DNA of 63,762 nucleotides from a bacterium (lineage in GTDB: Bacteria > CSSED10-310 > JAFGSJ01). The DNA is taken from contig JAFGSJ010000053.1 in assembly GCA_016934675.1 (NCBI GenBank), forward strand, positions 1 through 63,762, in the 5' to 3' direction. Within the stretch, counting starts at the first letter, position 1; each line of letters begins with the position of its first letter. The translations under genes were made by a program, and so were the position numbers. Below the pieces are notes generated by a model. That model searched no databases. It had not been told where the DNA came from and worked only from the letters and a program-made list of their open reading frames with translations. This document shows, in pieces, positions 38,228 through 46,336 of this stretch.

Positions 38228-38570
38228 AGATAATGAGCAGAATATGTATTTACTCACATTTCTGCTCGAACAGAAGGGCTGGACCGTCTTCCAAGCCGTT
38301 CATGGCCGCCAGGGAATCGATCTGGCCAGGCAGCATAAACCCGACCTGGTCCTGCTCGATATCCAACTCCCCGAGCTGGATGGATATCAGGTTGCTGCCC
38401 TCTTGAGACAGGATCCGAGCTTCCAAACGACACCGATTATCGCCGTGACCTCTCATGCCATGGTCGGAGACAGGGAAAAATGTCTCGCAGCGGGGTGCAG
38501 CGGATATATCGAAAAACCGATCAATCCGGATTCTTTTATCAGCGAGATCGAAAAATTCAGAACGGACTGA
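38202..38570 (+). CDS. Single-domain response regulator (DivK-like)
   Basis: 122 residues, a receiver domain only: acidic pocket IIEDNEQ, phospho-acceptor D53 in [11 protein letters not shown], conserved Thr in VTSHAM and Lys in IEKPI. ATG 38202 lies inside the end of the kinase gene and is preceded by GGGTGAGAAG. With no output domain it probably carries phosphate between the two kinases, or acts by protein contact as DivK and CheY do. Confidence 0.88.
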   Translation: MKPTVLIIEDNEQNMYLLTFLLEQKGWTVFQAVHGRQGIDLARQHKPDLVLLDIQLPELDGYQVAALLRQDPSFQTTPIIAVTSHAMVGDREKCLAAGCSGYIEKPINPDSFISEIEKFRTD

Positions 38571-38594
38571 TTTTCATGCCGGGAGGGTGATCTC

Positions 38595-40226
38595 ATGGAT
38601 ACGATACTGATTGTCGACGATCTGGAAGAAAATCGATATTTATTACATGCCATACTCACCGCTCAAGGTTTCAAGGTGATTGAAGCGTGCCATGGGGCCG
38701 AAGCCCTCGAAAAGGCCCATTCCACAACGCCTGACCTGATTATCAGCGATATCCTCATGCCGGTTATGGACGGTTTTACGCTCTGTCGCCAATGGAAACA
38801 GGATCCGGTCTTACATTCGGTCCCTTTTATCTTCTATACGGCGACCTATACGGACGAAAAAGATAGGAAATTGGCCCTGTCTCTAGGCGCTGAACGTTTT
38901 CTGATCAAACCGCTCGAACCGATGGAATTATTGGCTGAAGTCCAAGAAGTCTTGGCCGAAACTCGGGCAAAAGGCCCATCCGAAAGCCCTGCCTTGACTG
39001 ATGAAGCACAGGACCACTCTTTTTATAAAGAATACAGTTCCGTGTTGGTTACAAAACTCGAAGACAAGGTCAACCAACTCGAACAAACCAATCGCAATCT
39101 CGAACAGGCCATCGTCGAGTTAAAAGACACTGAACGTCAACTCAGGACAAGTGAATTCTTACTGCAAAGCGTCGTTGACGGTATGACCGAACCGATCATC
39201 CTGTTCGATCCTAACGCTACCATTAAAGTGCTCAATCAAGCGGCGCTGCACTACTTCGGTCGAAGCTCATTCGAAATTGTCGGGCATACCTGTTCTGAGC
39301 TCCATCATGATCGAACCGAGCAGTGTCAGAGCTGTGAATTGCTAGTCCGAGTAAAAAACAATCAGTCCTCGAGTTTTGAACGCAGAGGCTGCCTGTATCC
39401 CGAACGCTTCGAACAGGTCAGTGTCTATGCCCTTGATTCCCCACCGGATGATGCCGGTTCAACCGTGGTCCGTATCGCTGATATCACTGAAGCAAAACGC
39501 TTGCAAGAACATCTGCTGCAACAGGAAAAGCTGGCCTCCATCGGCGAATTGGCAGCCGGTGTGGCCCATGAAATCAATAACCCGATCAACGGAATCATGA
39601 ATTACGCCCAATTACTCATCGAGGACCATCAAGACCCAAAGCGGCTGGACGATTTCCCTCAACGTATTCTGGTCGAAGCGGACCGTGTGGTCAAAATTGT
39701 CCGTAATCTACTCTCTTTCGCCCGACAATCCGATGATCAAATCTCACCAGTTGATTTACGACCTTTTCTCCTCGATACAGTCCAGCTCATGGAAAAACAA
39801 TTGGCCGATGATGATATTCGCCTCACACTCGATCTGCCCGGGTCTTTTCCCCTCATTCTCGGCAATGGCCCCAAAATGCAACAGGTGTTTCTCAATCTCA
39901 TCAGCAACGCCCGTTATGCACTCAACGCCCGCTATGCAGCGACTCATCCCGATAAATCCCTGGTTATTCGAGCAAATACAACCACTGATCAAGATCAATC
40001 ATGGCTGACTCTTCAATTTATCGATGCCGGGACCGGTATTCCGAAAGATCACCTGCATCGCATCTGCGATCCTTTCTTTTCAACAAAACCCCGGGGAGAA
40101 GGCGTCGGGCTCGGTTTAAGTATCAGTTACGGCATCATCAAGGAGCAGAGTGGAAAACTATCATTTGACTCCGAGATCGAGAAGGGGACCACGGTTACGG
40201 TAACCTTACCGGTCATGAAACCATGA
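38595..40226 (+). CDS. Receiver-PAS-histidine kinase
   Basis: 543 residues. An N-terminal receiver (IVDDLEENRYLL, D52 in ISDILMPVMDG, Lys in LIKPLEP), a coiled coil (about 150-185), a PAS domain (about 190-300), and a kinase core with H325 in GVAHEINNPINGIMNY and an ATPase domain (NLISNARYALNAR, DAGTGI, GLGLSISYGII). Cytoplasmic, with no membrane helix. The receiver at the front suggests it is controlled by the membrane kinase upstream; its own product is likely to phosphorylate the NtrC-like regulator encoded 26 bases downstream. Confidence 0.9.
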   Translation: MDTILIVDDLEENRYLLHAILTAQGFKVIEACHGAEALEKAHSTTPDLIISDILMPVMDGFTLCRQWKQDPVLHSVPFIFYTATYTDEKDRKLALSLGAERFLIKPLEPMELLAEVQEVLAETRAKGPSESPALTDEAQDHSFYKEYSSVLVTKLEDKVNQLEQTNRNLEQAIVELKDTERQLRTSEFLLQSVVDGMTEPIILFDPNATIKVLNQAALHYFGRSSFEIVGHTCSELHHDRTEQCQSCELLVRVKNNQSSSFERRGCLYPERFEQVSVYALDSPPDDAGSTVVRIADITEAKRLQEHLLQQEKLASIGELAAGVAHEINNPINGIMNYAQLLIEDHQDPKRLDDFPQRILVEADRVVKIVRNLLSFARQSDDQISPVDLRPFLLDTVQLMEKQLADDDIRLTLDLPGSFPLILGNGPKMQQVFLNLISNARYALNARYAATHPDKSLVIRANTTTDQDQSWLTLQFIDAGTGIPKDHLHRICDPFFSTKPRGEGVGLGLSISYGIIKEQSGKLSFDSEIEKGTTVTVTLPVMKP

Positions 40227-40252
40227 CCCCATCAATGAAACGGAGCTGCTAA

Positions 40253-41980
40253 ATGGCTCGAATACTTGTCATTGACGATGAACAGAGTATCCGTTACACC
40301 TTTCAAGCGTTTCTCCAGAATTGGGGCCATTCTGTTCAAACCTGCGAAGGGTACGAGCAAGCCCTCGATCTCATCACGACCAATGAATACGATCTCGTGT
40401 TCGCCGATATTATGCTCGGTCAGCAAAGTGGCATCGAACTCCTCCATCATCTTCAAGAACTCCATTTTAAAGCACCGATCATTATGATCACCGGCCGACC
40501 CGAACTCGACTCGGCTGCAGATGCGGTCCGTTATGGAGCGTTCGATTACCTGGCCAAACCGGTTACCCGGGACACACTGGCCCGAGTGACGCAATTTGCC
40601 CTGGAACACAAAGCCTTGATGGATGAAAAGGAACGAATCGCCGCGGAAAACGAGCGTTATCGTCGACATCTCGAGACCATTTTCCGCAGCGTTCAGGATG
40701 CTATCATTAGCGTTGATAACCAGGCGGTCGTCACCGAAGCCAATGACTCGGTCAAGACCGTTTTTCGACTCGAACCGGCTGACCTGATTGGCCGGACCAT
40801 TTCTGAACTGTCTCACCCCCTGTTTCACCTATGCACCGAGCTGATCGGATTAGTCCTCAAAACCGGGAAAAGTATCAGGGAACACCGTCTCGAAAACGAT
40901 CCGGAAACCTGTCCAAAACAAGTCCTCATCCTTTCCTGTTCCCCACTTGTGGACCAAAGTGACCGGACTCGAGGCGCGGTCCTCGTCTTCCGTGATGTCA
41001 CCAGACTTGATGCCCTTGAACGTGAAGTCCGAGACAGATACTGCTTCCACAATATTATCGGCAAAAGTAAAGAAATGCTCGACATCTTTACCCTGCTCGA
41101 AGAACTTGCCCCCACCGATACCACGGTCCTGATCACCGGTGAAAGCGGAACGGGCAAGGAACTCGTCGCTCGAGCCCTCCACTACTGCGGTCCGCGAGCC
41201 AATCACCTCCTCGTCAACATCAACTGCTCCGCACTCTCGGAAAACCTGCTCGAAAGCGAGTTGTTCGGACATGTCAAAGGCGCATTCACCGGGGCACTGA
41301 AAGACAAAATCGGACGCTTCGAACTCGCCCACGGCGGCTCACTCTTCCTCGATGAAATCGGAGACCTCTCCCCACTGATCCAATTAAAACTCCTCCGCGT
41401 CCTCCAGGAAAAAGAAATTGAACGGGTCGGCGAAACCCAATCCAGAAAAATCAACGTCAGGCTTATCGCCGCGACAAATAAAGACTTGAGGGCACTCATC
41501 CGACAAGGCTCTTTCCGGACCGACCTGTTTTATCGCCTGAAAGTCCTGGAAATTAACGTCCCACCTCTCAGAAACCGACGCGAAGATATCCCGCTGCTGG
41601 TCGACCATTTTATCCAACGTTTTAACCAAACCTTCCATAAAACTATCACCAGTATCGCCCCCGAGGTCCTCGAATGCTTCATGCGCTACTCCTGGCCCGG
41701 CAATATCCGTGAACTCGAACACGCCCTCGAACACGCCTATGTCCTGTGTCACGCTGACCTCATCTCCATCGGACACATTCCTTCAGAAATCGTCACTTTT
41801 CAACATGACCAGACCACCCTCCAACCAGCACCAGACCAGTCCTTCGATCTCAATCGCCTCCGTCAAGCCCTCCGCACGAGCGGGGGGAATAAGGCCAAAG
41901 CCGCCCGCATTCTGGGCATCAGCCGTCAAACCCTATACCGGCACCTCACAAAAGCAGGCTTGACTGACCCTATCTCCTGA
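40253..41980 (+). CDS. NtrC-like sigma-54 response regulator with PAS domain
   Basis: 575 residues: receiver (VIDDEQS, D52 in FADIMLG, Lys in LAKPVT), a PAS domain (about 138-255), an AAA+ core with Walker A GESGTGKEL (about 296), sigma-54 loop GAFTGA (about 342) and Walker B LFLDEIGDLS, and a Fis-type helix-turn-helix (GGNKAKAARILGISRQTLYRHL). It is the only DNA-binding member of the phosphorelay cluster. The next gene has a near-consensus sigma-54 promoter with repeated TGTGTnnCA sites about 200 bases upstream, making it the natural target. Confidence 0.94.
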   Translation: MARILVIDDEQSIRYTFQAFLQNWGHSVQTCEGYEQALDLITTNEYDLVFADIMLGQQSGIELLHHLQELHFKAPIIMITGRPELDSAADAVRYGAFDYLAKPVTRDTLARVTQFALEHKALMDEKERIAAENERYRRHLETIFRSVQDAIISVDNQAVVTEANDSVKTVFRLEPADLIGRTISELSHPLFHLCTELIGLVLKTGKSIREHRLENDPETCPKQVLILSCSPLVDQSDRTRGAVLVFRDVTRLDALEREVRDRYCFHNIIGKSKEMLDIFTLLEELAPTDTTVLITGESGTGKELVARALHYCGPRANHLLVNINCSALSENLLESELFGHVKGAFTGALKDKIGRFELAHGGSLFLDEIGDLSPLIQLKLLRVLQEKEIERVGETQSRKINVRLIAATNKDLRALIRQGSFRTDLFYRLKVLEINVPPLRNRREDIPLLVDHFIQRFNQTFHKTITSIAPEVLECFMRYSWPGNIRELEHALEHAYVLCHADLISIGHIPSEIVTFQHDQTTLQPAPDQSFDLNRLRQALRTSGGNKAKAARILGISRQTLYRHLTKAGLTDPIS

Positions 41981-41987
41981 CCAATTC

Positions 41988-42031
41988 TGTTACACATGTG
42001 TATCATGACAACTGTGTAACAATGTGTCACA
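41988..42031. promoter_or_regulatory. Cluster of TGTGTnnCA activator sites
   Basis: A perfect 9-bp inverted repeat TGTTACACA (41988-41996) / TGTGTAACA (42013-42021), with further direct copies TGTGTATCA (41997-42005) and TGTGTCACA (42023-42031). The last two copies are exactly 10 bases apart. The cluster is about 200-245 bases before the predicted sigma-54 start of the HD-GYP gene. No T-run follows, so a terminator is unlikely. Confidence 0.55.
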
Positions 42032-42206
42032 AAAAGTAATCATGCTCCTCGCCTCCTGGGTCCTCTTGAAAAAAAATTCTCGCGGTCCAAGACTGCATCC
42101 GACCTGCCGGATCTGGCCATAAATCGATAAATATCAAGGCTCTGGCTTGATTGGTGCGACAGATGAAGAGCAGTGTCTGACCTGAATTTGTGTCCCCAAA
42201 AAAAAG

Positions 42207-42221
42207 TGGCATGCGTTTTGC
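42207..42221 (+). promoter_or_regulatory. Sigma-54 (-24/-12) promoter of HD-GYP gene
   Basis: TGGCAT-N5-TTGC matches nine of ten consensus positions with correct spacing. The predicted start near 42233 leaves a leader of about 48 bases to ATG 42281. Confidence 0.75.
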
Positions 42222-42280
42222 CTAGGATAGGGTTGAACATTGGAAACAGAGTAACACGACTCAAATATCAAGGAGGAGTC

Positions 42281-42997
42281 ATGACAGAAATGGAATTGGG
42301 AGCACAGAGCAATATGGCCAGGTCATCAAGGTTTGCGTTCCTGGATAAGGCGAGGTTTGTCCTTGCTCGGACTGACAGTCATTTTCTTGATGTGCATGCT
42401 GGTATTGTCACTTCGCTTCTGATTGTCATGGCCCAGAAAAATGAAGCTATTTTTCATCATTGCAGCCGGGTTTCCGGTTATGCTCTCCCAATAGCCCATT
42501 CCATGAAACTGGCTGTTGACAAGTGGGACATTCTGGTCGTATCGGCCCTGTTGCACGACATCGGAAAAGTAGGTATCAGCGATCGAATTCTGCACAAACA
42601 AGGAACCCTGACCGAAACTGAATGGTGCCTGATCAAGCAGCATAGTGGGCATGGGGTGGAGATTCTGAGTCCTTATCAGGCTTTTCGACCGATACTGCCG
42701 GTGATCCGACACCATCACGAACATTATGACGGACAGGGTTATCCTGATCATCTCCGGGGTGAAGAAATTCCGCTTCATGCCCGTATTATCAGTGTAGCTG
42801 ATATGTATGATGCTATGGTCACCGATCGACCCTATCGACAGGCCTGTTCCCACTCATGTGCCTGTGCGGAGATCGCACGTGTAGCCGGTTCTCAACTTGA
42901 TCCGGTCGTCTCTGACCATTTCCTGAACATATCGAAATCCTATCAGCCCGAACATCAACTCTTGAATTACTATCCGGGCTGGAATTCCATGAATTAG
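42281..42997 (+). CDS. HD-GYP domain phosphodiesterase
   Basis: 238 residues, essentially one HD-GYP domain, the class that hydrolyses cyclic di-GMP. Metal-binding HD in ALLHDIGKVGI, later HH in IRHHHEHYDGQGYP (the GYP signature), then ISVADMYDAMVTDRPYR. All expected ligands appear present. ATG 42281 has a perfect AAGGAGGAG ribosome-binding site; upstream in-frame codons lie before the predicted start of transcription. It lacks a receiver domain, but a receiver is encoded 14 bases downstream on the same transcript. Confidence 0.9.
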   Translation: MTEMELGAQSNMARSSRFAFLDKARFVLARTDSHFLDVHAGIVTSLLIVMAQKNEAIFHHCSRVSGYALPIAHSMKLAVDKWDILVVSALLHDIGKVGISDRILHKQGTLTETEWCLIKQHSGHGVEILSPYQAFRPILPVIRHHHEHYDGQGYPDHLRGEEIPLHARIISVADMYDAMVTDRPYRQACSHSCACAEIARVAGSQLDPVVSDHFLNISKSYQPEHQLLNYYPGWNSMN

Positions 42998-43011
42998 GGG
43001 AGACTCTTCTC

Positions 43012-43404
43012 ATGACAAAAATCCTCATAGTTGAGGACGAAACCATCATCGCCTTCGGTGTAATGATCTCTCTCGAAGAAATGGGCTTCACTGTTATAGG
43101 AATTGCCCGAACCGGTCCACAAGCCCTCGAATTGATCGAACAACAAAGACCGGACCTGGTCCTGCTCGATGTCAATCTGGCCCAAGAAAGACTGGATGGT
43201 ATCCATACCGCATCGATACTCAGACTTGTCTATCATTTACCTTACATTTTTATGACCGGCTCGGCTGATGAACAGACCCAACTCAGAATTGCCCAAACCA
43301 AACCATTGGCCTGCCTGCACAAACCCTTCAATCCAAGTGAGTTTATCCAAGTGATCCAGGCCCATTTCCAACACAACCACAACCAGATCCAGAATCACGC
43401 CTGA
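43012..43404 (+). CDS. Single-domain response regulator
   Basis: 130 residues, receiver only: acidic residues in VEDET, phospho-acceptor D53 in LLDVNLAQ, Thr in FMTGSA, Lys in LHKPF. A GGGGAG ribosome-binding site lies upstream. Co-transcribed with the HD-GYP gene from the sigma-54 promoter, so HD-GYP and receiver may work as a split version of the usual receiver-HD-GYP fusion. Confidence 0.88.
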   Translation: MTKILIVEDETIIAFGVMISLEEMGFTVIGIARTGPQALELIEQQRPDLVLLDVNLAQERLDGIHTASILRLVYHLPYIFMTGSADEQTQLRIAQTKPLACLHKPFNPSEFIQVIQAHFQHNHNQIQNHA

Positions 43405-43567
43405 TATACTCAACTACTTTCTACTCTCTATCTATGGCTCACTGTTCCACCAATTTCCTGATCCGAATCCGTAGACAGCGGTAATCGAAACAATCATCAT
43501 AATAGCTGTTATAAGCCACGAGAAAATCACCGATCAGCTTGGCGGTTATCGCCCCTGTGTGCCATTA

Positions 43568-43897
43568 TCATAGATCAGAAGAGCATCCTGATCGAATATA
43601 AAATGGGGTCAAGCTGGGACAGTCCAAAATGGATCTATAAATGGTCAGATTGATCAACACGAGCCGACGGATGCCGGTCGAGTAACATGTTTCGAGCATG
43701 GCTCGGTCACGGTAATCGGACCGGGTACTCAGGTCGGGCTGGTCCATGATCCGCTTCACTTCGGACACGGTCAGTATCGGGTAATGAATGATTGAGGTTT
43801 CTCTGAAAATAACCTCATGGGCTATTTCGGAGCGATAGCGCTGGCCTGTCCGACCCCTGCCAACGCTTCGCCGCTGCCTTACGGTCAGCCGACGCAT
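43568..43897 (-). pseudogene. Fragment of a tyrosine recombinase (Xer/phage integrase)
   Basis: The middle of this frame (about 43650-43800) reads ILTVSEVKRIMDQPDL...YRDRAMLETCYSTGIRR, which matches the start of the catalytic domain of XerC/XerD-like tyrosine recombinases including the first active-site Arg. The reading then breaks down and the rest of the catalytic domain is missing. Both ends are fused to unrelated sequence. It is a dead remnant. Confidence 0.6.
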
Positions 43898-44110
43898 GAT
43901 CCGCCTTCGTAATAGGCCACTTCGTCGTGACCAGGCTGCGGGGCCAGAACGGCTCGCTACACCTTACTCTGTAGGGCTCTTTCATCCCCTACTCCTTTCC
44001 GGCTTTGGCCGGTGCTTTCGATCTGACCGCGTACCTTTGTGAATGAGACCTAACCATATATTTATCGAGGGTTTTCAAAATTTTTAAGTCAAGAGCGTAG
44101 GTCTGACCCC
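43603..44110 (-). mobile_element. Mobile-element scar
   Basis: Bounded by GGGGTCA (about 43605) and the inverted TGACCCC (44104-44110). On the minus strand, 43850-44020 encodes broken stretches resembling the short leader peptides (ATGAAAGAGCCCTAC..., then a degraded GEALxG motif) that I recall preceding group II intron or transposase genes. No reverse transcriptase or transposase remains. Confidence 0.3.
44098..44110 (+). repeat. TAGGTCTGACCCC motif, copy 2
   Basis: Identical to 28033-28045; see the element scar. Confidence 0.4.
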
Positions 44111-44172
44111 CAATTCGCTATTTGCGAAATAGTGACAGGAGATATAGGTATTGAGGGGCAAAGGAGGTATGT

Positions 44173-45165
44173 ATGCTTACATTAAGAAGTGTAAATTTTT
44201 TACATGTGCTGGTTGTTATTGGGATTGTATGTTGTTTGTTACCTGTTTCGGTGAATGTTACTGCCGCAGAAGAAGCCCCTGGTGAACCGGAGCAAACAGA
44301 AGACCCTGCTCCTGAAGGTTGGCTTTTCAATGCTGTTCTGGGTTTCAATTTCAGTTGCAGCAATTATGACCACTGGACCGCGGGCGGTGTCAATACGATC
44401 AGTCAGGGAATGCTCTCAGAGTTTTCCGCAGATTACATCAAGGGCAGAAGTGAACTCAACAATGTGTTAAAAATCGAGTATGGTCTGACCAAGCTTGCGG
44501 ATGATGATTACAAAAAGGCGATGGATAAGCTCAGCTATGATTTCAAATATCGCTACAGCCTGACAGAGATCATAAAACCCTATCTCAATGTGACGGCATA
44601 TGCTCCCATGGCGGACAGTTATGAATACTATAAGACGACCGAAACTGTCGTGGCAGATGATGAACGTTATGAAGCTGCTGACAAGTTCCGGACGGGTCGT
44701 TCATTTGATCCGATCAATCTGGAGCAAGGCATGGGTGTCTCTTTTCAGCTTGTCTCGGCCGAGAAAAATGCGTTCGATATTTTCATAGGTTTTGGAGCGC
44801 GAGAATTGGTCACTTCTGAGTTCTATTTGAATGAAGATGTTGCGGAAACACCTGAAATCGAGTATTCGAAGGTCGATAGTTATGAAGAGATCGGTGCCGA
44901 GGGTGGTTTCAACGTAATCTGGTCGTGTTATGAGAACATGGAATTGATTTCCAAGCTCAAAACATTTTATGCGTTCGATGAAGGTGATAACGGCAAGAAC
45001 AACACCCTGACTTCATGGAATAACACCCTGACTCTCAAGGTTAATAAATATGTTTCAGTTAATGCAAGTGCTGATATGATATACGATACCAATGTACTGG
45101 AACAGGCCCAGTGGAAACAGATCGTTCTGATCAATCTTTCCTTTCAGCTCCTGGGTCAGGATTAG
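44173..45165 (+). CDS. DUF3078-like outer-membrane protein
   Basis: 330 residues: signal peptide (LHVLVVIGIVCCLLPVSVNVTAA), a short acidic linker, then a beta-rich region with the NYDHWTAGGVNTISQG motif typical of DUF3078 (a pattern like NW.AGG.N) and repeated amphipathic strands through WNNTLTLKVNKYVSVNASADMIYDTN. The family is thought to be an outer-membrane barrel of unknown function. A consensus AAAGGAGGT ribosome-binding site precedes ATG 44173. Its 3' end overlaps the convergent GT9 gene by 35 bases. Confidence 0.75.
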   Translation: MLTLRSVNFLHVLVVIGIVCCLLPVSVNVTAAEEAPGEPEQTEDPAPEGWLFNAVLGFNFSCSNYDHWTAGGVNTISQGMLSEFSADYIKGRSELNNVLKIEYGLTKLADDDYKKAMDKLSYDFKYRYSLTEIIKPYLNVTAYAPMADSYEYYKTTETVVADDERYEAADKFRTGRSFDPINLEQGMGVSFQLVSAEKNAFDIFIGFGARELVTSEFYLNEDVAETPEIEYSKVDSYEEIGAEGGFNVIWSCYENMELISKLKTFYAFDEGDNGKNNTLTSWNNTLTLKVNKYVSVNASADMIYDTNVLEQAQWKQIVLINLSFQLLGQD

Positions 45166-46336
45166 GGGCGAGCCAGGTCTCGAGGAAATTGGTCTGTTCG
45201 AGCCGGTCAATGACCAATTCAGGAGTGAGAGCAGCCATGCATTTGTTCTGCCCGTGGCAGGGTGGAGTTTTGTTGTTCCTGGCCAGCAGGCAGGGACTGC
45301 AGGCTATCCCGGCGTAGAAAACGAGATGCTTCGGGTCCGCGTGCTGAGGACCATAGCGTTGCGGCGTCTCCGGGCCCCAGAACGAAAGAGTGGGCCGATC
45401 CAGGCTAAGGGCCAGGGCCAGCGGTCCGCTGTCCGCCGAGATGAAAAGTTTGAACTGTTGAAAGAGCGATATCAGTTCAAGGAGACTGGTCTTTCCCGCA
45501 GAAATTCGGCATTTCTGTTGGAGTTCGATCGGGCAATCACTGATAAATTGCCGGACAAAACGGGCTTCATGGGGCAAACCTGTCAGGATAAAGACCGCAT
45601 CAGGTCGCTGCCGGGCGATATATTCGAGTAATCTTTGAAAATAGACCGGCGGCCAGCGTCGCTCGAGGGCCACGGAGCTGACGTTCAGATTGATCCCGAT
45701 GGGCAGTACGAAGCGTTCAGTATCAGCCGGCTGTTCAGATGCGGATTTCCCGAGTTCGAGTGTTGGGAAAAGAGGTCCCGTCTGTTTCAGAGCGAGTAAT
45801 CGGCAAAAATCAGCCTTGATGTGACCGCTTTCGTCGAGAGGGGTTACCCGATCAAACACAGTATCCCGGCGGGTATCGGCCTGAAAACCTATTTTCCATC
45901 GTGCTTCGATTAACCCGGACAGCAGGCAGGAAAAACCGGTCAGGAATTCGGCATCGTATAACTCGTCCGCAGGTTCGTTTCGATAATGCCTGTATAAACT
46001 GATCAAATCGGCCAGCAGCCGGAACGGTGCATGAATCTCGAGGCCTATGACCCGGTCGATGACCGGCAGCATTCGGACCAGTTCCAGATTGTCCTTCGAG
46101 GTAATCAGCGTCAAGCAGGTATCGGGCCGTTCCTTTTTAAACTGCTCGAGTCGTGGAGCCAGATGCAGCAGACTGCCCAGACCCAGGATTTTAATGATCG
46201 TGGTCCGATGACGCGTTTGACCGCCGTCCTGATCTGGCTTAGATAACGAGCGAGAACGAGGTCTGAGCAAAGTCAGAACAAAGTTGAGCAGGAGAGTCAA
46301 AATGCTGTCCATGCTCTTAAGCAAGGAGATTTTCAT
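45131..46336 (-). CDS. Glycosyltransferase family 9 (heptosyltransferase-like)
   Basis: 401 residues with the ADP-heptose:LPS heptosyltransferase fold: IIKILGLGSLLHLAPRLEQF near the start, RWPPVYFQRLLEYI (the W-P-x-x-F motif), and LFISADSGPLALALSLDRPTLSFWGPETPQRYGP, matching the donor-site D-S/T-G-P motif. A cysteine cluster follows (IACSPCLL...PPCHGQNKCM), as in several GT9 enzymes. It overlaps the upstream membrane-TPR gene by four bases (ATGA), so the two are co-translated and probably act on the same lipopolysaccharide or envelope glycan. Confidence 0.87.
   Translation of the reverse strand: MKISLLKSMDSILTLLLNFVLTLLRPRSRSLSKPDQDGGQTRHRTTIIKILGLGSLLHLAPRLEQFKKERPDTCLTLITSKDNLELVRMLPVIDRVIGLEIHAPFRLLADLISLYRHYRNEPADELYDAEFLTGFSCLLSGLIEARWKIGFQADTRRDTVFDRVTPLDESGHIKADFCRLLALKQTGPLFPTLELGKSASEQPADTERFVLPIGINLNVSSVALERRWPPVYFQRLLEYIARQRPDAVFILTGLPHEARFVRQFISDCPIELQQKCRISAGKTSLLELISLFQQFKLFISADSGPLALALSLDRPTLSFWGPETPQRYGPQHADPKHLVFYAGIACSPCLLARNNKTPPCHGQNKCMAALTPELVIDRLEQTNFLETWLAPNPDPGAERKD

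Larger units (their letters stand above)
43405..44172. other. Gap holding a decayed mobile element
   Basis: About 770 bases without an intact gene. The middle carries an integrase fragment and an intron/IS-like leader remnant (listed separately); the right end carries TAGGTCTGACCCC (44098-44110) and a small hairpin CTATTT-GCG-AAATAG just before the next gene. Confidence 0.5.

Noticed and set aside
41988..42031. Transcription terminator after the NtrC-like gene
   Set aside because: The inverted repeat has a 16-base loop and no T-run, and repeated half-sites at helical spacing fit binding sites better.
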